Numbered from the stretch's first letter, positions 11,524 to 22,043 are shown. The stretch: 64,000 nucleotides of DNA from Sialis fuliginosa (GCA_961205875.1 OY540812.1:1178001-1242000), one strand, 5' to 3'. Translations and numbers: made by a program. The notes: generated from the sequence alone by a model not told the origin.

Positions 11524-12040
11524 TAGAGCTGGGCGCGTGAGTAATTTTTGCTCACGATCACGCACGCTCACGAAAGAAAATTTTTTAGTCACGCCCGCTC
11601 ACTCACGGTTACAAAAAAGTATTCACGATCACGCCCGCTCACGAATTCTATTTTTTTTACTCACGCACGACGGGTCACACTCGTGACCCGAATAATATGT
11701 TATAAATAAAATGTTTAATGAATTTTTTTCGTGCAATATAATATGTGTATATTTTATATTTGTATAATTTTTCACTATATTTTTTAATATAAAAATTCGA
11801 TTAACAGATTATCATATATGCATGAGAACAGAAATTAAAGAAATATCAAAATATACATACATATACTCACGGACTCACGCACGACAAAAATGTACTCACG
11901 CCCGGTCACGCTCGATTGTTTTATTTTGACTCACGATCACGCCCGCTCACGATCTAATATTTGAAAATCGCTCACGTCACGTCGGGTCACAGCCGTGACC
12001 CGACGTGACCCGAAAAATTCACGGCCCGCGCCCAGCTCTA
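11524..12040. mobile_element. Family E hAT-type MITE, copy 1
   Basis: Terminal repeats TAGAGCTGGGCGCG/CGCGCCCAGCTCTA lie inside a perfect 8-bp target duplication ATACAAAT (11516-11523 and 12041-12048), the mark of the hAT superfamily. Both subterminal regions are packed with the hexamer CTCACG and its relatives (GATCACG, GTGACCC). Length is 517 bp with no transposase, so it must rely on an enzyme encoded elsewhere. Confidence 0.92.
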
Positions 12041-12635
12041 ATACAAATAGTTTTACGGAGCTGTAATTCTGCATATTTATAAGAGAGATATAGAAAATTT
12101 CAATATCTTTGTAAATAATATATTGAGCAATTTGTTTTATGTTTTTTAAGTAACTTAGTAATCAATGTACTCAGTACACAAATTATAGAATAAAAATGTA
12201 CAACTACGCTATACATTTGCATAAAAAAATAATTTGCCATTCCAGCGCATTTAATTTTGAATGATTCAGCGGTCGAACTAAGAAAATATTTGTTTTTCTT
12301 AATAAACTACTAGTTAATTTGACACAAAGGCAGTGGTTCTTAAACTGGGGTTATGAGGGGCCGATATCTATATATAACATTTAAATATGTATTTTTTGTA
12401 TTGCATTTAAAATATGATATAAAGTGGGACAAACATTTGTTGCTATGATCGGCGTATTGGCAACTTCCCGAAAGTACTCAGAACAAAATTGATAAATATG
12501 AAAATAAATTCCGCATAAAATTTAAACGAGCGCCTAAAAACAAATGCTTGTTAGTTGATCAAAAATTAATGTTTTTCACTAAAAAATTTAAAACAAAGTC
12601 CCTCGCCACGCCTATCTGTCTATCTGTCTGATTTG
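12041..12635. other. Stretch with a lone hAT-type end
   Basis: 12331-12350 reads CAGTGGTTCTTAAACTGGGG, a typical hAT terminus, but no matching opposite end was found nearby. The remaining bases are AT-rich and unassigned. Confidence 0.45.
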
Positions 12636-13026
12636 ATTTTTAAATTATAGCCTTTTATTTTGTTTATGTTTTATCTCCAGTAATGGATCAAGTAAAACCA
12701 GTAATGAGCACGCAGTGATATATGGACACTTGCTAATGATAAGTACTACGACACAAAAGATATAAAAGAAAGAATCGTCAAATTTGAAACAATGTAAAGC
12801 AGTTACTATGATAATACAATAATTAATAAATAAATTATACTAATAATTAGTTAAAATGTCCACCATTTTGACACCTATTGGCCTCATGTGATCAAATCAC
12901 GCTGTAAGACAGTTAAATGTATATAGATTAATATTCAGAAATGGTACATACATATATTTCTAATTCAGAACATTTAATTAAAAAATAACCATTACTGGGG
13001 TCATATCCAAAACTGGTGCAAGTACC
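12636..13026 (-). mobile_element. Family A MITE, truncated at its right half
   Basis: Reverse-oriented A from 'ATTATAGCCTTTTATTTTG' to AACTGGTGCAAGTACCT, with the outer right part missing. It contains the intact 'GTCCACCATTTTGACACCTATTGG' block. Confidence 0.8.
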
Positions 13027-13028
13027 TT

Positions 13029-13677
13029 CTATTGATTTTGATAATTTTGAGTCTAGAAAAATTCAATTCGGGAACTTCCCTTGTACGTTTGCAATGATTT
13101 AATATAAAAAAAATTATATCTTTTTCAATTGCATTTATTTTCGAATGGATCGGTCGTTGAGCCAAAAAATGCAAGAGTTTCGTTTGTTGTTGACAGTCGG
13201 AGAGGCGATCTATCTGTGTATATCGATGATTCCGGTCACGTTTTGTAGAACGGCTCAGAAAAAAGTGGTCCCGGTCGTCGCGAGATGCTGGCGTGTATAT
13301 AAAAGATACATTCCTCACGTGCCGATAGCTTTAATTTCAAACTGAGATTAACCGCGCCATACGTTTCGCTATTTGTTAATTGTTGCTGTTTTATGTTCTT
13401 TAAGTGATTGCAACGAGATAAACTCGATACACTGGCAAAAACAATTCAACCAAAATATTTGAGGGCAACCAAATCATGGGTTGATTGCACAAATCCAACT
13501 TTTTGAAAAAAATTAATAAATTAGAACAAACTAAATAGCGTATTGTTTCAGATGTCATCCGGGGATATAAACTTAATCGTTAATAAACCTATTAAACATT
13601 TTGTTCCGAGTTCATCGAGATAAACTCGATTTTATTGATACAATGACAAAAACAATTCAACTTAAATTGTACCAAAA
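13029..13677. other. Unassigned stretch with a repeated 'CGAGATAAACTCGAT' block
   Basis: 'CGAGATAAACTCGAT...ACAAAAACAATTCAAC' occurs at about 13409 and 13617, roughly 208 bp apart in direct orientation, a local tandem duplication. Short open frames on both strands at 13001-13345 show no family resemblance. Confidence 0.45.
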
Positions 13678-13679
13678 TA

Positions 13680-14140
13680 AGGTACTAGCACCAATAATGG
13701 CTATTTTTTTATTATATATTTGTTGATATTTGATTACTACCATTACTGAATATTAATCTATATACATTTAACTGTCTTACAGCGTGATTTGATCACATGA
13801 GGCCAATAGGTGTCAAAATGGTGGACATTTCAACTAATTATTAGTATAATTTATTTATTAATTATTATATTATCATAGCAACTGCTTTACATTGTTTCAA
13901 ATTTGACGATTCTTTCTTTTATATCTTTTGTGTCGTAGTACTTATCATTTTGTAATCATTAGCAAGTGTTTTACAACAAAATAAAAGTCTATTATTTAAA
14001 AAACAAACTATATTTGCGGACTTTGGTAATTAAATTGATTAAATAAAGAGTTACTTGTTTTATTAGTAACATGAGTTCATGAGAATTACAAAAAACAGTA
14101 AACCTTGCTCTTATAGCGGCCATAACTGGTGCCAGTACCT
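13680..14140 (+). mobile_element. Family A MITE with internal deletion
   Basis: Both ends are present (AGGTACTAGCACCA / AACTGGTGCCAGTACCT), flanked by TA at 13678-13679 and 14141-14142. About 100 bp are missing around the 'GCAAGTGT...ACAAAATAAAAG' junction near 13970. Confidence 0.9.
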
Positions 14141-14497
14141 TACTTATGTATCTTAAAAATCTAAAAACTAATTAAATATAATATATGTATTCTTTAAATT
14201 ATAAAATTACTGTCATATTTAAAATGCAATAATATTTTTTAAATAAAGCAATTTTTTTTGATTAATTACTCAACTGGTAGCATTAAATTTTGCGTTCAAA
14301 ACAAATAAATTATTATATATTGTAAACATTAACGAAATTTATGTTATTACAAATTGAAAACACGCAAATATTTTATATTTAATTGAATTTAAGTAGATAT
14401 AAAAGTAGCAATTATCATAATTTATGAAAAATAGTCATTTTATGAAACTTATAATAACTCATGTTTTAAGACAGTTAAAAATTTCAAAGGAACAAAA

Positions 14498-15128
14498 AAT
14501 AATACAATAATTTAAATTAATTAGGTAAGGCGGTTGTTGCACTAACTTCAGAAGAGGTAAGATACATTTTAGGTACTTAAAATTTCAAAAGAACAAAAAA
14601 AACATCTGCCAAGTAAATGCATAGTGCTTCCTCGTACTATATTCATTAAAGGTAGTTAATTACAGTGGTGTAGTAACGGGTTGGAGGGAGGGGGTGAAAT
14701 CCTCCCCGAAATATTCAATATTCTAAAAAAAACATAAGTTTTGAGAAAACATCAGTTCAAAATATCTTCAAAAAATTTAACTCATATGTATTTATCCCCC
14801 CCCCTCGAAAATTTTTCTTACTACGCCACTGGTGAATTATTAAACAATTTAAATAAAAACCGATAAAGTGTGATAAATTGGGACCCTCCTCAAACCAGAC
14901 CAAGTTTCATTAATATCGGTTCAGTGGTTCATGAGTTATGCTTGTGGACAGACGGGCAGACAGACAGACTCGGGACGAAAAGTGTTTGTCTTAACCTGAA
15001 ACGGAAAGATCAATTTAAAATTTTGAAATTGGAGAACAATTTTTTTGTCAATTCGATATAAGCAATAATACAATAATTTAAATAATTTAAGTAAGGCGGT
15101 TGTTGCACTAACTTCAGAAGAGGTATGA
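14498..15128 (+). mobile_element. Family C copy between 60-bp direct repeats
   Basis: The block 'AATAATACAATAATTTAAAT' plus 'GTAAGGCGGTTGTTGCAC TAACTTCAGAAGAGGTA' occurs at 14498-14562 and 15066-15126. Between them 14602-15060 is a family C copy, itself split by element U1. The flanking repeats are far longer than a normal target-site duplication. Confidence 0.7.
14663..14831. mobile_element. Family U hAT-type MITE nested in family C
   Basis: TIRs CAGTGGTGTAGTAA/TTACTACGCCACTG are bounded by GTTAATTA (14655-14662) and GTGAATTA (14832-14839), an 8-bp duplication with one mismatch. Removing it restores the family C block 'GGTAGTTAATTATTAAACAA'. It is 169 bp with G- and C-runs and no coding capacity. 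Confidence 0.88.
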
Positions 15129-15549
15129 TAAATATTAATAAAACTGAAAGTAAATAATACAATTTATTTAATGTCAATATAGTTTGTTATTTAAATATAT
15201 CAAATTACAATAGAAATGTGTCTCCAGCCAAGTAAATAATATTATTTATAAAATACCACGAAGCTATTCATAATAAAAAAATACATATTGATTAGTCTAG
15301 AAATGAATTTTATAACATCCGAATAGTTTGTTAGTTACATAAAGTTTTAAAAATATTTATTATTACTTAACCATAATAGATAAATTCTTAGTAACTAAAT
15401 TTAATGGCATTTATTATTAAAATGATTCAATAATATTTAATAAATATTTGTGAACGACAATAGTTACATTAATATAATAATAAAAACAATAATGTCTATT
15501 AACAATAGCGTAACCAGAGGGGAGGGGGGGGGGCAATGGAACCTGGCCT
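15129..15549. other. Unassigned AT-rich stretch
   Basis: No repeat family or long open frame was recognised. A purine/G-run patch (GGGGAGGGGGGGGGG) lies near 15519. Confidence 0.4.
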
Positions 15550-15745
15550 GTTTTAGATAAAAAATGTCGAGTATGTTATTATCTATAATTTATTCCCCAT
15601 AAAAGAAAGAATTTTTTAGACTCAACCACATTGTTCACTCTCGGTATTACGTATAAGAAAGTCCCATGGTACCTATGGCAAACACACACACTGTTCAATC
15701 TTTGTAATACGTAGAAGAAAGTCCCATGACACTCATGGTAGATAT
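15550..15745 (+). repeat. Family N repeat, copy 2
   Basis: 'TGTTTTAGATAAAAAATGTCG' is followed by two units carrying TTACGTATAAGAAAGTCCCATG and TACGTAGAAGAAAGTCCCATG, as in the copies at 7086 and 55945. The 15760-16020 tail also matches sequence after copy 1 ('TTTGAATTATAA...TCGACGTAT...TCCGGTTGAAAG'). Confidence 0.8.
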
Positions 15746-16160
15746 TTCTTCTCTTTTATGAACCATTTGAATTATAATAAAAATTTTTTTTTTCAAAAAT
15801 TTGTTTTTTCGAAAAAATGCATAGAATTTTTAACATGACCATTTTTCTCTATTTCATACTGTTTCGAAGTAATTCGAAAAATTCAGAAATCGACGTATGT
15901 AAACATCCGTATCCGGTTGAAAGACCGTTTTAAAAAATAGGACGTTTTCTTCCCAGACAAAAATTAATGTTAAATATAAAATTTCATCCTTCTTCGATTT
16001 GTCGTATTTGTGTTACAGCGTTTACAGACAGACAGACACACAGATATCATGGCGAAAATAGAATGGATTAAGGGAAGGTCAAAATGGATAATTTCATCAA
16101 AATCCGAATTTCGAAAAAAATCGGCTTCACTATAATACTTACTTATACTATTATTATTAA

Positions 16161-16832
16161 GGGGGTATTCTGATCTAGAAGCCAAAATTTTAGGCATTTT
16201 TCAAACTAACATAAAAAAAATGAAAAACATTTTTACTATCCATTTTTTGGTATGATATTTATTGACATTTTAAGAATATAAAAAAAAATTGTAAAAAAAA
16301 ATCAGAAATTGGACTATTTTTGGTGAAGTGGGGGCTACAAAAAAAACGGTGCACCCTTTTGAAAAATTCTCAATCTGTAAAAATGTCGCTATCGCATTGA
16401 CCTTAGCCAAAAAAAAAAATAAATTCACAAAATAGCGTCGACATGAAAAATAATTTTTGTTTTACCTCTTTTTTTTGACCTTTTCGAATTTTTTAAAAAT
16501 ACTCCGAATTGAAATTTTTTTAAATCCAAGGCAGACGCGATAGAGAGATATATAAAAAAGATTTCCACCAAATTTCAAAGGAATCGGTGGGGTAGAACTT
16601 GAGATATCATGTCAACCACTTCAAAAAAAGTAGTTTCGAGAAAAACGCGTTTATTGTGTGATTCGTTCCACTCGGCCGGCTTAGATGCTACGTCACAAAA
16701 TCCACTGTATCTCCGAAAATAATTCGAATTTTGAAAAATCCATTTAAGGACATAGTCTTAAGGGTCTAAACTTTGAAAATATGCAGCAAAAAAAAAAATG
16801 ATTTTTTCAAATTTCTAGACCAGAATACCCCC
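16161..16832. mobile_element. Family CC MITE with TTAA flanks, next to the exon 2 acceptor
   Basis: TIRs GGGGGTATTCTGATCTAGA/TCTAGACCAGAATACCCCC are flanked on both sides by TTAA (16157-16160, 16833-16836). TTAA targets are typical of piggyBac-like elements, but the GGGGG terminus is not the usual CCC, so the superfamily is uncertain. It is 672 bp with no transposase. A diverged relative of its right end lies at about 51690-51716. The right end is 40 bp upstream of the Sox exon 2 boundary. Confidence 0.82.
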
Positions 16833-16840
16833 TTAAATAT

Positions 16841-16876
16841 TCTAATCATGTCTAAAATAATCAAATTTACTTTCAG
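16841..16876 (+). other. Branch point and 3' splice acceptor of Sox intron 1
   Basis: CTAAT at 16842-16846 is a branch-point candidate about 30 nt before the acceptor TTTACTTTCAG (ends 16876). The pyrimidine tract is short. The whole signal fits between the end of the CC MITE and the exon. Confidence 0.75.
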
Positions 16877-17481
16877 GGTTTTGGAAAACCACGGCAGTGT
16901 CGAACAGCACCAAATGGACATGAACAGCCCACCCAACACGGCCAACATGGGATCCCCATACTGCAGTGCATCTCCACGTTCCCCGCGTGATTCCGGGACT
17001 CCGGGACCTCTCCCGGAACAATCCTCGTTCCAACCCACCCATCAATACAACATGATCCAGAACCAAATAGCAAATCAACGATACCACGACGTTTATTCGA
17101 GTTCCGAACTAGCAAAGAACGGTAGCGACATCTGGGGTAATTCGGGCGAACTAATTTACGACACGTATAACAGATCTCCGTATTCAGGGGATGTCCTGAA
17201 TGGGCCCTATGTACATCACTTCCGGCCGGGATTCGGGACGAATGACGTCACTTCGTCTTCGGTGATTTCTAGTGTTTATGCGCAGACTGGTAGGGTTGTT
17301 GGGCCGTATGGGGCGAAAATGGGCGCTGTGCATCAAGGGGCGAATGTGCAGGGGGCTAAAGCTAAGGAGGTTAGAATCAGGCGTCCGATGAATGCGTTCA
17401 TGGTGTGGGCTAAAGTGGAAAGGAAGAAATTGGCGGATGAAAATCCTGATTTGCATAATGCAGATTTGTCGAAAATGTTAG
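16877..17481 (+). CDS. Sox15: SoxF (Sox15-like) coding exon 2, with the first part of the HMG box
   Basis: This exon encodes residues 22-224 of the joined protein. Residues 23-186 form a low-complexity region rich in Ser, Pro, Asn, Gly and Tyr. From about residue 187 the HMG DNA-binding domain begins: RPMNAFMVW (191-199), the Sox signature, then [20 protein letters not shown]. The [15 protein letters not shown] stretch is characteristic of group F (Drosophila Sox15; vertebrate Sox7/17/18) rather than groups B, D or E. Sox factors bind AACAAT-like sites in the minor groove and bend DNA in the nucleus. The exon ends AG|GTGAGT (donor 17482-17487), phase 1, inside the HMG box after Leu223 and the first base of Gly224. 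The remaining half (KKWR... region) and the C-terminal activation domain are not in the window. Read-through codons upstream of 16877 are intron and MITE, not protein. Confidence 0.96.
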
Positions 17482-17529
17482 GTGAGTAATTTTCAAATAT
17501 ATATTTTTTTTGGGTAGTATTTAAGCGCG

Positions 17530-17960
17530 CAATATTTTATTGGCGTAGATTGGGGGGAGGGGAATCGAAGGGACCAATCCCCCCCCCATGAGTCTACGAA
17601 AATTATAAGTTGATCAAAATAATTTATAATAATAAACTCAAAGACATTTTTTTTAACTTTTTTTAAACACACTAAAAAAGTTGTAACTTTTTTTTAATCT
17701 TGTACGATATACGTCACTCTATTTTTGGGTAATAAATCTGCATTAAAATAATTTTTTATGTCATTTTTAACAGAATTATCGCTAATTTTAGCATATTTTT
17801 CATCAAGAAAATAAATCGATACAATTATTTGTTAAAGTGGTGTAAATAGGGGAGGGGGGGTCAAGGGGATCAATCCCCCCCCCCATGAGTCTACGAAAAT
17901 TATAAGTTGATCAAAAGAATTTATAGTAATAAAGTCAAAGACATTTTTTTTAACTCTTCT
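17530..17960 (+). repeat. ~310-bp local duplication with C-runs
   Basis: 'AATCCCCCCCCCATGAGTCTACG' followed by 'AAAATTATAAGTTGATCAAAA' and 'AAAGACATTTTTTTTAACT' occurs at about 17576 and 17871. The part between (17670-17815, 'TTTTTGGGTAATAAATCTGC') has another copy at 34010-34130. Confidence 0.75.
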
Positions 17961-17969
17961 AGTATGAAC

Positions 17970-18195
17970 AAAATCAACTTTTTTTAAAATGCAATAGTTA
18001 GTACGAAAAGAGTCTAATAGAATTTTATTTTCAGCTTTTTAGTCAGTTTTAAAAAGGCAAATTAATTTTTTTGAATGTTTTTTTTATATTTTTTATTATA
18101 CATACATGAAATGTACTGTATAATAAAGTATAGTAATCACGAGTAAACTCGAGATTTTAACGGAATTACACGTATTGAGGGTCCCTCAACCAAAA
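17970..18195 (+). repeat. Dispersed ~220-bp repeat
   Basis: 'AAATGCAATAGTTAGTACGAAAAG' through 'ACGGAATTACACGTATTGAGGG' recurs at 26250-26480 nearly unchanged. No terminal repeats were seen; non-coding. Confidence 0.75.
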
Positions 18196-19227
18196 ATATG
18201 AGATTAAATACTAATTGTAAGTCATATAAAGTCCCATTTATAAATATTATTACTTAACCCCCCATCACTCAACCCTTAAATACAGTTAATAGATGTAGGT
18301 ATACGATTTATTAGTTGAGACAAAGCTACTAAAATTGTAAGATTAAAAAAACAAGGTTCGTGTGCCGAGCATTAAAATTAATTTCTTAAAAATTACGAAA
18401 TTGTAGATCACAACAAAAAATTGCTTCGGTAAAAAAGTAACTTTGACTTTATAAATAAGTTTTTACAGTGCAGTAAAATGCAAATATTGTAAAAAATATG
18501 TTAATAAAGTATTTCCACATACTTTAGTAATTAAATCGGGGATATTTAATTTTCTATTTTGCTTAAAACTATTTTTAGAAAAAGTATATAACTGTAACTA
18601 TAAAAATATAATTAAAACATTTTTTTTTTTTAATTTCTTGGCATTCTTTTTTATAAAAACATCCATTTAATTTTCTTGTTTCTTTTTCCTGTTTAAAACA
18701 TTTAAAAATGCTGTTTTATAAACGTTGAAATAATTATAAGTTTTTCAAAAATTTTTATATTCGATAGTTTACGAAAATTAATTATATTTAATTTAAAAAA
18801 TTTTAAGAAAAAAATAAAACCGATTTCAAAAAAACAAAAAACACGGAAAAATATATAATAATAAAATAAATTTTTACAGTTTTTGAAGTCGGTAAAAAAT
18901 TTTTTATTTACTGAACATCGACTTCAAAATCTGTTATTTTTAATTATTATATACATTTTTTTAAGTCGCTTTTATTTTTTTCGTAAAAAAGGTTTTTCTT
19001 TTTTTCTTTTGAGTGGCATATTTTTGAAGTCCATTGTCCGATTTTGAATTCGTCCAAATCTGTGCATATTTGTCGGAGATATTCATAAAAAATTTATTAA
19101 ATCGGTAAAAAAGTTATTTTAACAAAAATTATAGGACAAGGTGGCAACCTATTTATGGGAGGGGGTTATGCAATTTAAACAATAAAAATGAACCCCTAAT
19201 ATTGTAAACAATAATATTATAATTCAT
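18196..19227. other. Unassigned, extremely AT-rich intronic stretch
   Basis: Long A and T runs with no family repeat or open frame that I can support. Confidence 0.45.
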
Positions 19228-19334
19228 CACTTAAACTAAAAATATACACCTGTTAGGCTCCTGATGAGGACTTCTTGTGAAGTCGAAACACGTGTGTTTT
19301 ATTGTGATTAAGGTGTATATTTTTAGTTTAAGTG
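19228..19334 (+). other. 23-bp perfect inverted repeat enclosing a hammerhead-like fold
   Basis: Arms at 19228-19250 and 19312-19334 are perfectly complementary over 23 bp. The 61-nt loop holds CTGATGA (19261-19267), one G, stem GACTTC/GAAGTC with loop TTGT, then GAAAC (19285-19289) and ACACGTGTGT. A short ACAC/GTGT stem III could form and be followed by U. Stem I next to the core does not pair, and there is one extra base before stem II, so a functional ribozyme is not shown. Confidence 0.5.
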
Positions 19335-19339
19335 ACTAA

Positions 19340-19828
19340 GGCGGCTGTTACACTATCAAATAAATATGATAAAATTTCTTTGATCAAAGAAATATGACAG
19401 TGTAATAAGTCAACTTATTATTCATAATATTTCTATGATCATAGTTAATGACAGTCTCTTATATTTGATCAAAGTTTTTTGACGTCAAAAACAAAATGGC
19501 GACTACCAAGTTATCACTGACAGTTACAGTTACATAATTATTAATATATGAATATCAACAAAATCCAGTATTATATGATAATCTTCTTATTGATTATAAA
19601 AACCACAATACACGGTTGTAAATTCAAACCTCGATCGCGTCAATTGACGAACATCCACGCACTGATATTCAAAATGCACCAAAAAAGAAGAAAATACCCC
19701 TAGATATATAATATTGAGAAAAAATATTATCAAATATTTTATGTAGTGTAATAAAACAAAATCTCGTATTTTATCAAAGAAATATGATCAAATCTTTGAC
19801 ATATTTATTTGATAGTGTAATAGCCGTC
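19340..19828 (+). mobile_element. Family B Harbinger-like MITE, copy 1
   Basis: TIRs GGCGGCTGTTACACTATCAA / TTTGATAGTGTAATAGCCGTC are flanked by TAA (19337-19339 and 19829-19831). A 3-bp TWA duplication with GGC termini fits PIF/Harbinger. The interior has 'AAAATGGCGACTACCAAGTT' and 'CCTCGATCGCGTCAATTGACG', shared by all copies. Subterminal 'ATCAAAGAAATATGATC' palindromes are repeated. It has no transposase. Confidence 0.9.
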
Positions 19829-20275
19829 TAAAAAACCACAGTTTCTCCGTTTTTCCAATAGTAATTATAATTCATAAAAAAAATAATCAGAATTAGTAAA
19901 TTTTATGAATATACATTTTTTTAAGTAAGTTTTGTATATATATATAACTAAATCTAATTCCAATTCGATACCTAATGTGTTAACGATCATTCACGATGAT
20001 CTTGAGATAAGATTTCTCGTGTATTTTTACAAGTCATAATTGTTTTTTTTCTCTCTGGATCGGCTTTCGATGTAGACACATAGAAACTTACAAAACTGAG
20101 TTGGAATCATATTAAGAATGACATGACATTTTATAAACGGCAGTGGGTGGAATTTGTAATGTAAGGCCCCGTACGTATTTGATTATTAATTTTATTTTTG
20201 AAAATAGACGACAACACCCATGCGCCCCGCACACACACAAAAACACAGGGGTGTATTAATTTTTTTATTCTTATA

Positions 20276-20950
20276 TATTAATATTATAAATGCAAAAGTA
20301 ACTCTGTCTAAAATTTGTTACCTTTTTACGGCTAAACGGCTGAACCGATCTTGATGAAATTTGGTAGGGAGGTAGCTTGCATCTTGGGGAAGGACATAGC
20401 CTACTTTGTATCTCGATAAGAATATAAATTCCACGCGGAAAAAGGCGCGAGTAAAAGTTAGTTTAAAATAAAATTAATTATACTCTGTCTGTTGTTTGTT
20501 ACCTTTTCACGGTTAACGGCTGAACCGATCTTGATGAAATTTGGTAGGGAGGTAGTTTGTATCTTGGGGAAGGACATAGGCTACTTTTTATCCCGATAAG
20601 AATATAAATTCCACGCGGAAAAAGGCGCGAGTAAAAGTTAGTTTAAAATAAAATTAATTAAACTCTGTCTGTCTGTTGTTTGTTACCTTTTCACGGCTAA
20701 ACGGCTGAACCGATCTTTATGAAATTTGGTAAGGAGGTAGCTTGTATCTTGGGGAAGGACATAGGCTACTTTTTATCCCGATAAGAATATAAATTCCACG
20801 CGGAAAAAGGCGCGAGTAAAAGTTAGTTTAAAATAAAATTAATTAAACTCTGTCTGTTGTTTGTTACCTTTTCATGGCTAAACGGCTGAACCGATCTTGA
20901 TGAAATTTGGTAGGGAGATAGCTTGCATCCTGAGGAAAGACATAGGCTTA
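20276..20950 (+). repeat. RTE-like LINE tail in about 3.6 tandem copies
   Basis: Units start at 'ACTCTGTCT' at 20301, 20482, 20662 and 20846 (period 180-184). Each contains 'GGCTGAACCGATCTTGATGAA' and, except the last, 'CACGCGGAAAAAGGCGCGAG', the 3' tail of an RTE-type non-LTR retrotransposon. The last unit breaks off at 'GACATAGGCTTACAAA'. No reverse-transcriptase sequence is present. Confidence 0.8.
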
Positions 20951-21189
20951 CAAATTAAAAATTTTACCCTCACTTTCAAAGGTCGATTTTACCCTCTAAA
21001 CTTAAAAACGGGAAGAATGACATCTGGGGATGTTTCCTTGTCAATTATACACTTTTTTCCTAGGCTAGGGTAAAATTGTGGGGTCTAGGGGTAATTCTAA
21101 GGTCAGATTCGGATTCAGCGGCTCAAAATCTATAAGGGTAGCCTATTCACATGTAAAGTTCATACCACTTATTTTATTTTGTGAGCCTG

Positions 21190-22043
21190 TGTTATCATAG
21201 CAACTGCTTTACCTACATTGTTTCAAATTTGACGATTCTTTCTTTTATATCTTTTGTGTCGTAGTACTTATCATTAGCAAGTGTCCATCACTGCGTGCTC
21301 ATTACTGGTTTTACTTTACCCATTGCTTACCAAACTATTGATTTAATAAAGAGTTAGTTGTTTTATTAGTAACATGACTTGATGATAATTGAAGGGTTTG
21401 CAGCAACAATGAGTTAACTCCAGTTTTTATAATTTGTGGGAAAATAGAAAAAACTGTTTAAAAAATGGAGAATGTATTTAAATCGCCTTTGTCTTCGTCC
21501 AATTATTTGTCACCTACCACTTCATGTTTTGGCCAAATTCCATTGAGAAATTCGTCAAATTCGCAATTCTAGAGTCAATTTTATTCTGGAGTTATTTCCT
21601 TTTTGGCCCAAATAGTTGAAAATTATTTTCTTTTTAAAGTAAGGAAGCATTGAATAAGAACAATTTTCAAGAAAATTTGTTTATTTCAAGAAAGAACACA
21701 GTAACGAGTGTACTAACTAAATTCTAAGCCCAAAAAAAAGAGTCAGCTCCTGGAGTTAACTCCATTTTAACCCAAGCGAATGAATTCTAGCGGATACCTT
21801 GAGAACTATCAACGGTAGGTAACTCTTTGTTGAACCAAACGAAAGAATTATTTTCTCCCCCTAAAAAACGGTTGTTAACTCTGGCCTAAAACTCGTTGTT
21901 GCTGCAAATCCCTCTAATTACAAAAAAGAAGCCCGTCAATCACAAAAACACTTGCTCATAACTGGTGCCAGTACCTGCACTTATAGCGGCCATAACTGGT
22001 GCCAGTACCTGCACTTATAGCGGCCATAACTGGTGCCAGTACA
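21190..22043 (+). mobile_element. Family A MITE split by element X and ending in a 34-bp triplication
   Basis: A-type sequence runs 21190-21390 ('TTATCATAGCAACTGC...TTAGTTGTTTTATTAGTAACATG'), resumes at 21915 and ends ACTGGTGCCAGTAC. The terminal unit 'ACTGGTGCCAGTACCTGCAC' + 'TTATAGCGGCCATA' is repeated three times at 21961, 21995 and 22029 (period 34). Confidence 0.85.
21391..21914. mobile_element. Element X, 524-bp MITE nested in family A
   Basis: TIRs GAAGGGTTTGCAGCAACAA and TTGTTGCTGCAAATCCCTC are bounded by TAATT on both sides (21386-21390, 21915-21919). Deleting the element and one TAATT restores the family A sequence GATAATTACAAAAAA. The interior carries 'GAGTTAACTCC' on both sides. 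The superfamily is unclear; no open frame. Confidence 0.88.

Larger units (their letters stand above)
755..16876 (+). other. Sox intron 1 (16,122 bp)
   Basis: The intron is bounded by GTAAGT at 755 and a TTTACTTTCAG acceptor ending at 16876, with a CTAAT branch-point candidate at 16842-16846. It is phase 2. It is filled with MITEs of families A, C, D, E, N, U and CC, described separately. No coding exon was recognised inside it. Confidence 0.7.

Noticed and set aside
16773-16876. Extended start of the Sox open frame upstream of 16877
   Set aside because: These codons lie in the CC MITE and the splice acceptor. The TTTACTTTCAG site and phase match with exon 1 show they are intron.
16766-17456. 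Minus-strand open frames opposite Sox exon 2 (80-90 aa)
   Set aside because: They are shadows of the real coding exon on the other strand, with no domain or family likeness.
19261-19289. Calling a proven active hammerhead ribozyme
   Set aside because: There is an extra nucleotide before stem II and stem I does not pair at the core; only a hammerhead-like label is justified.
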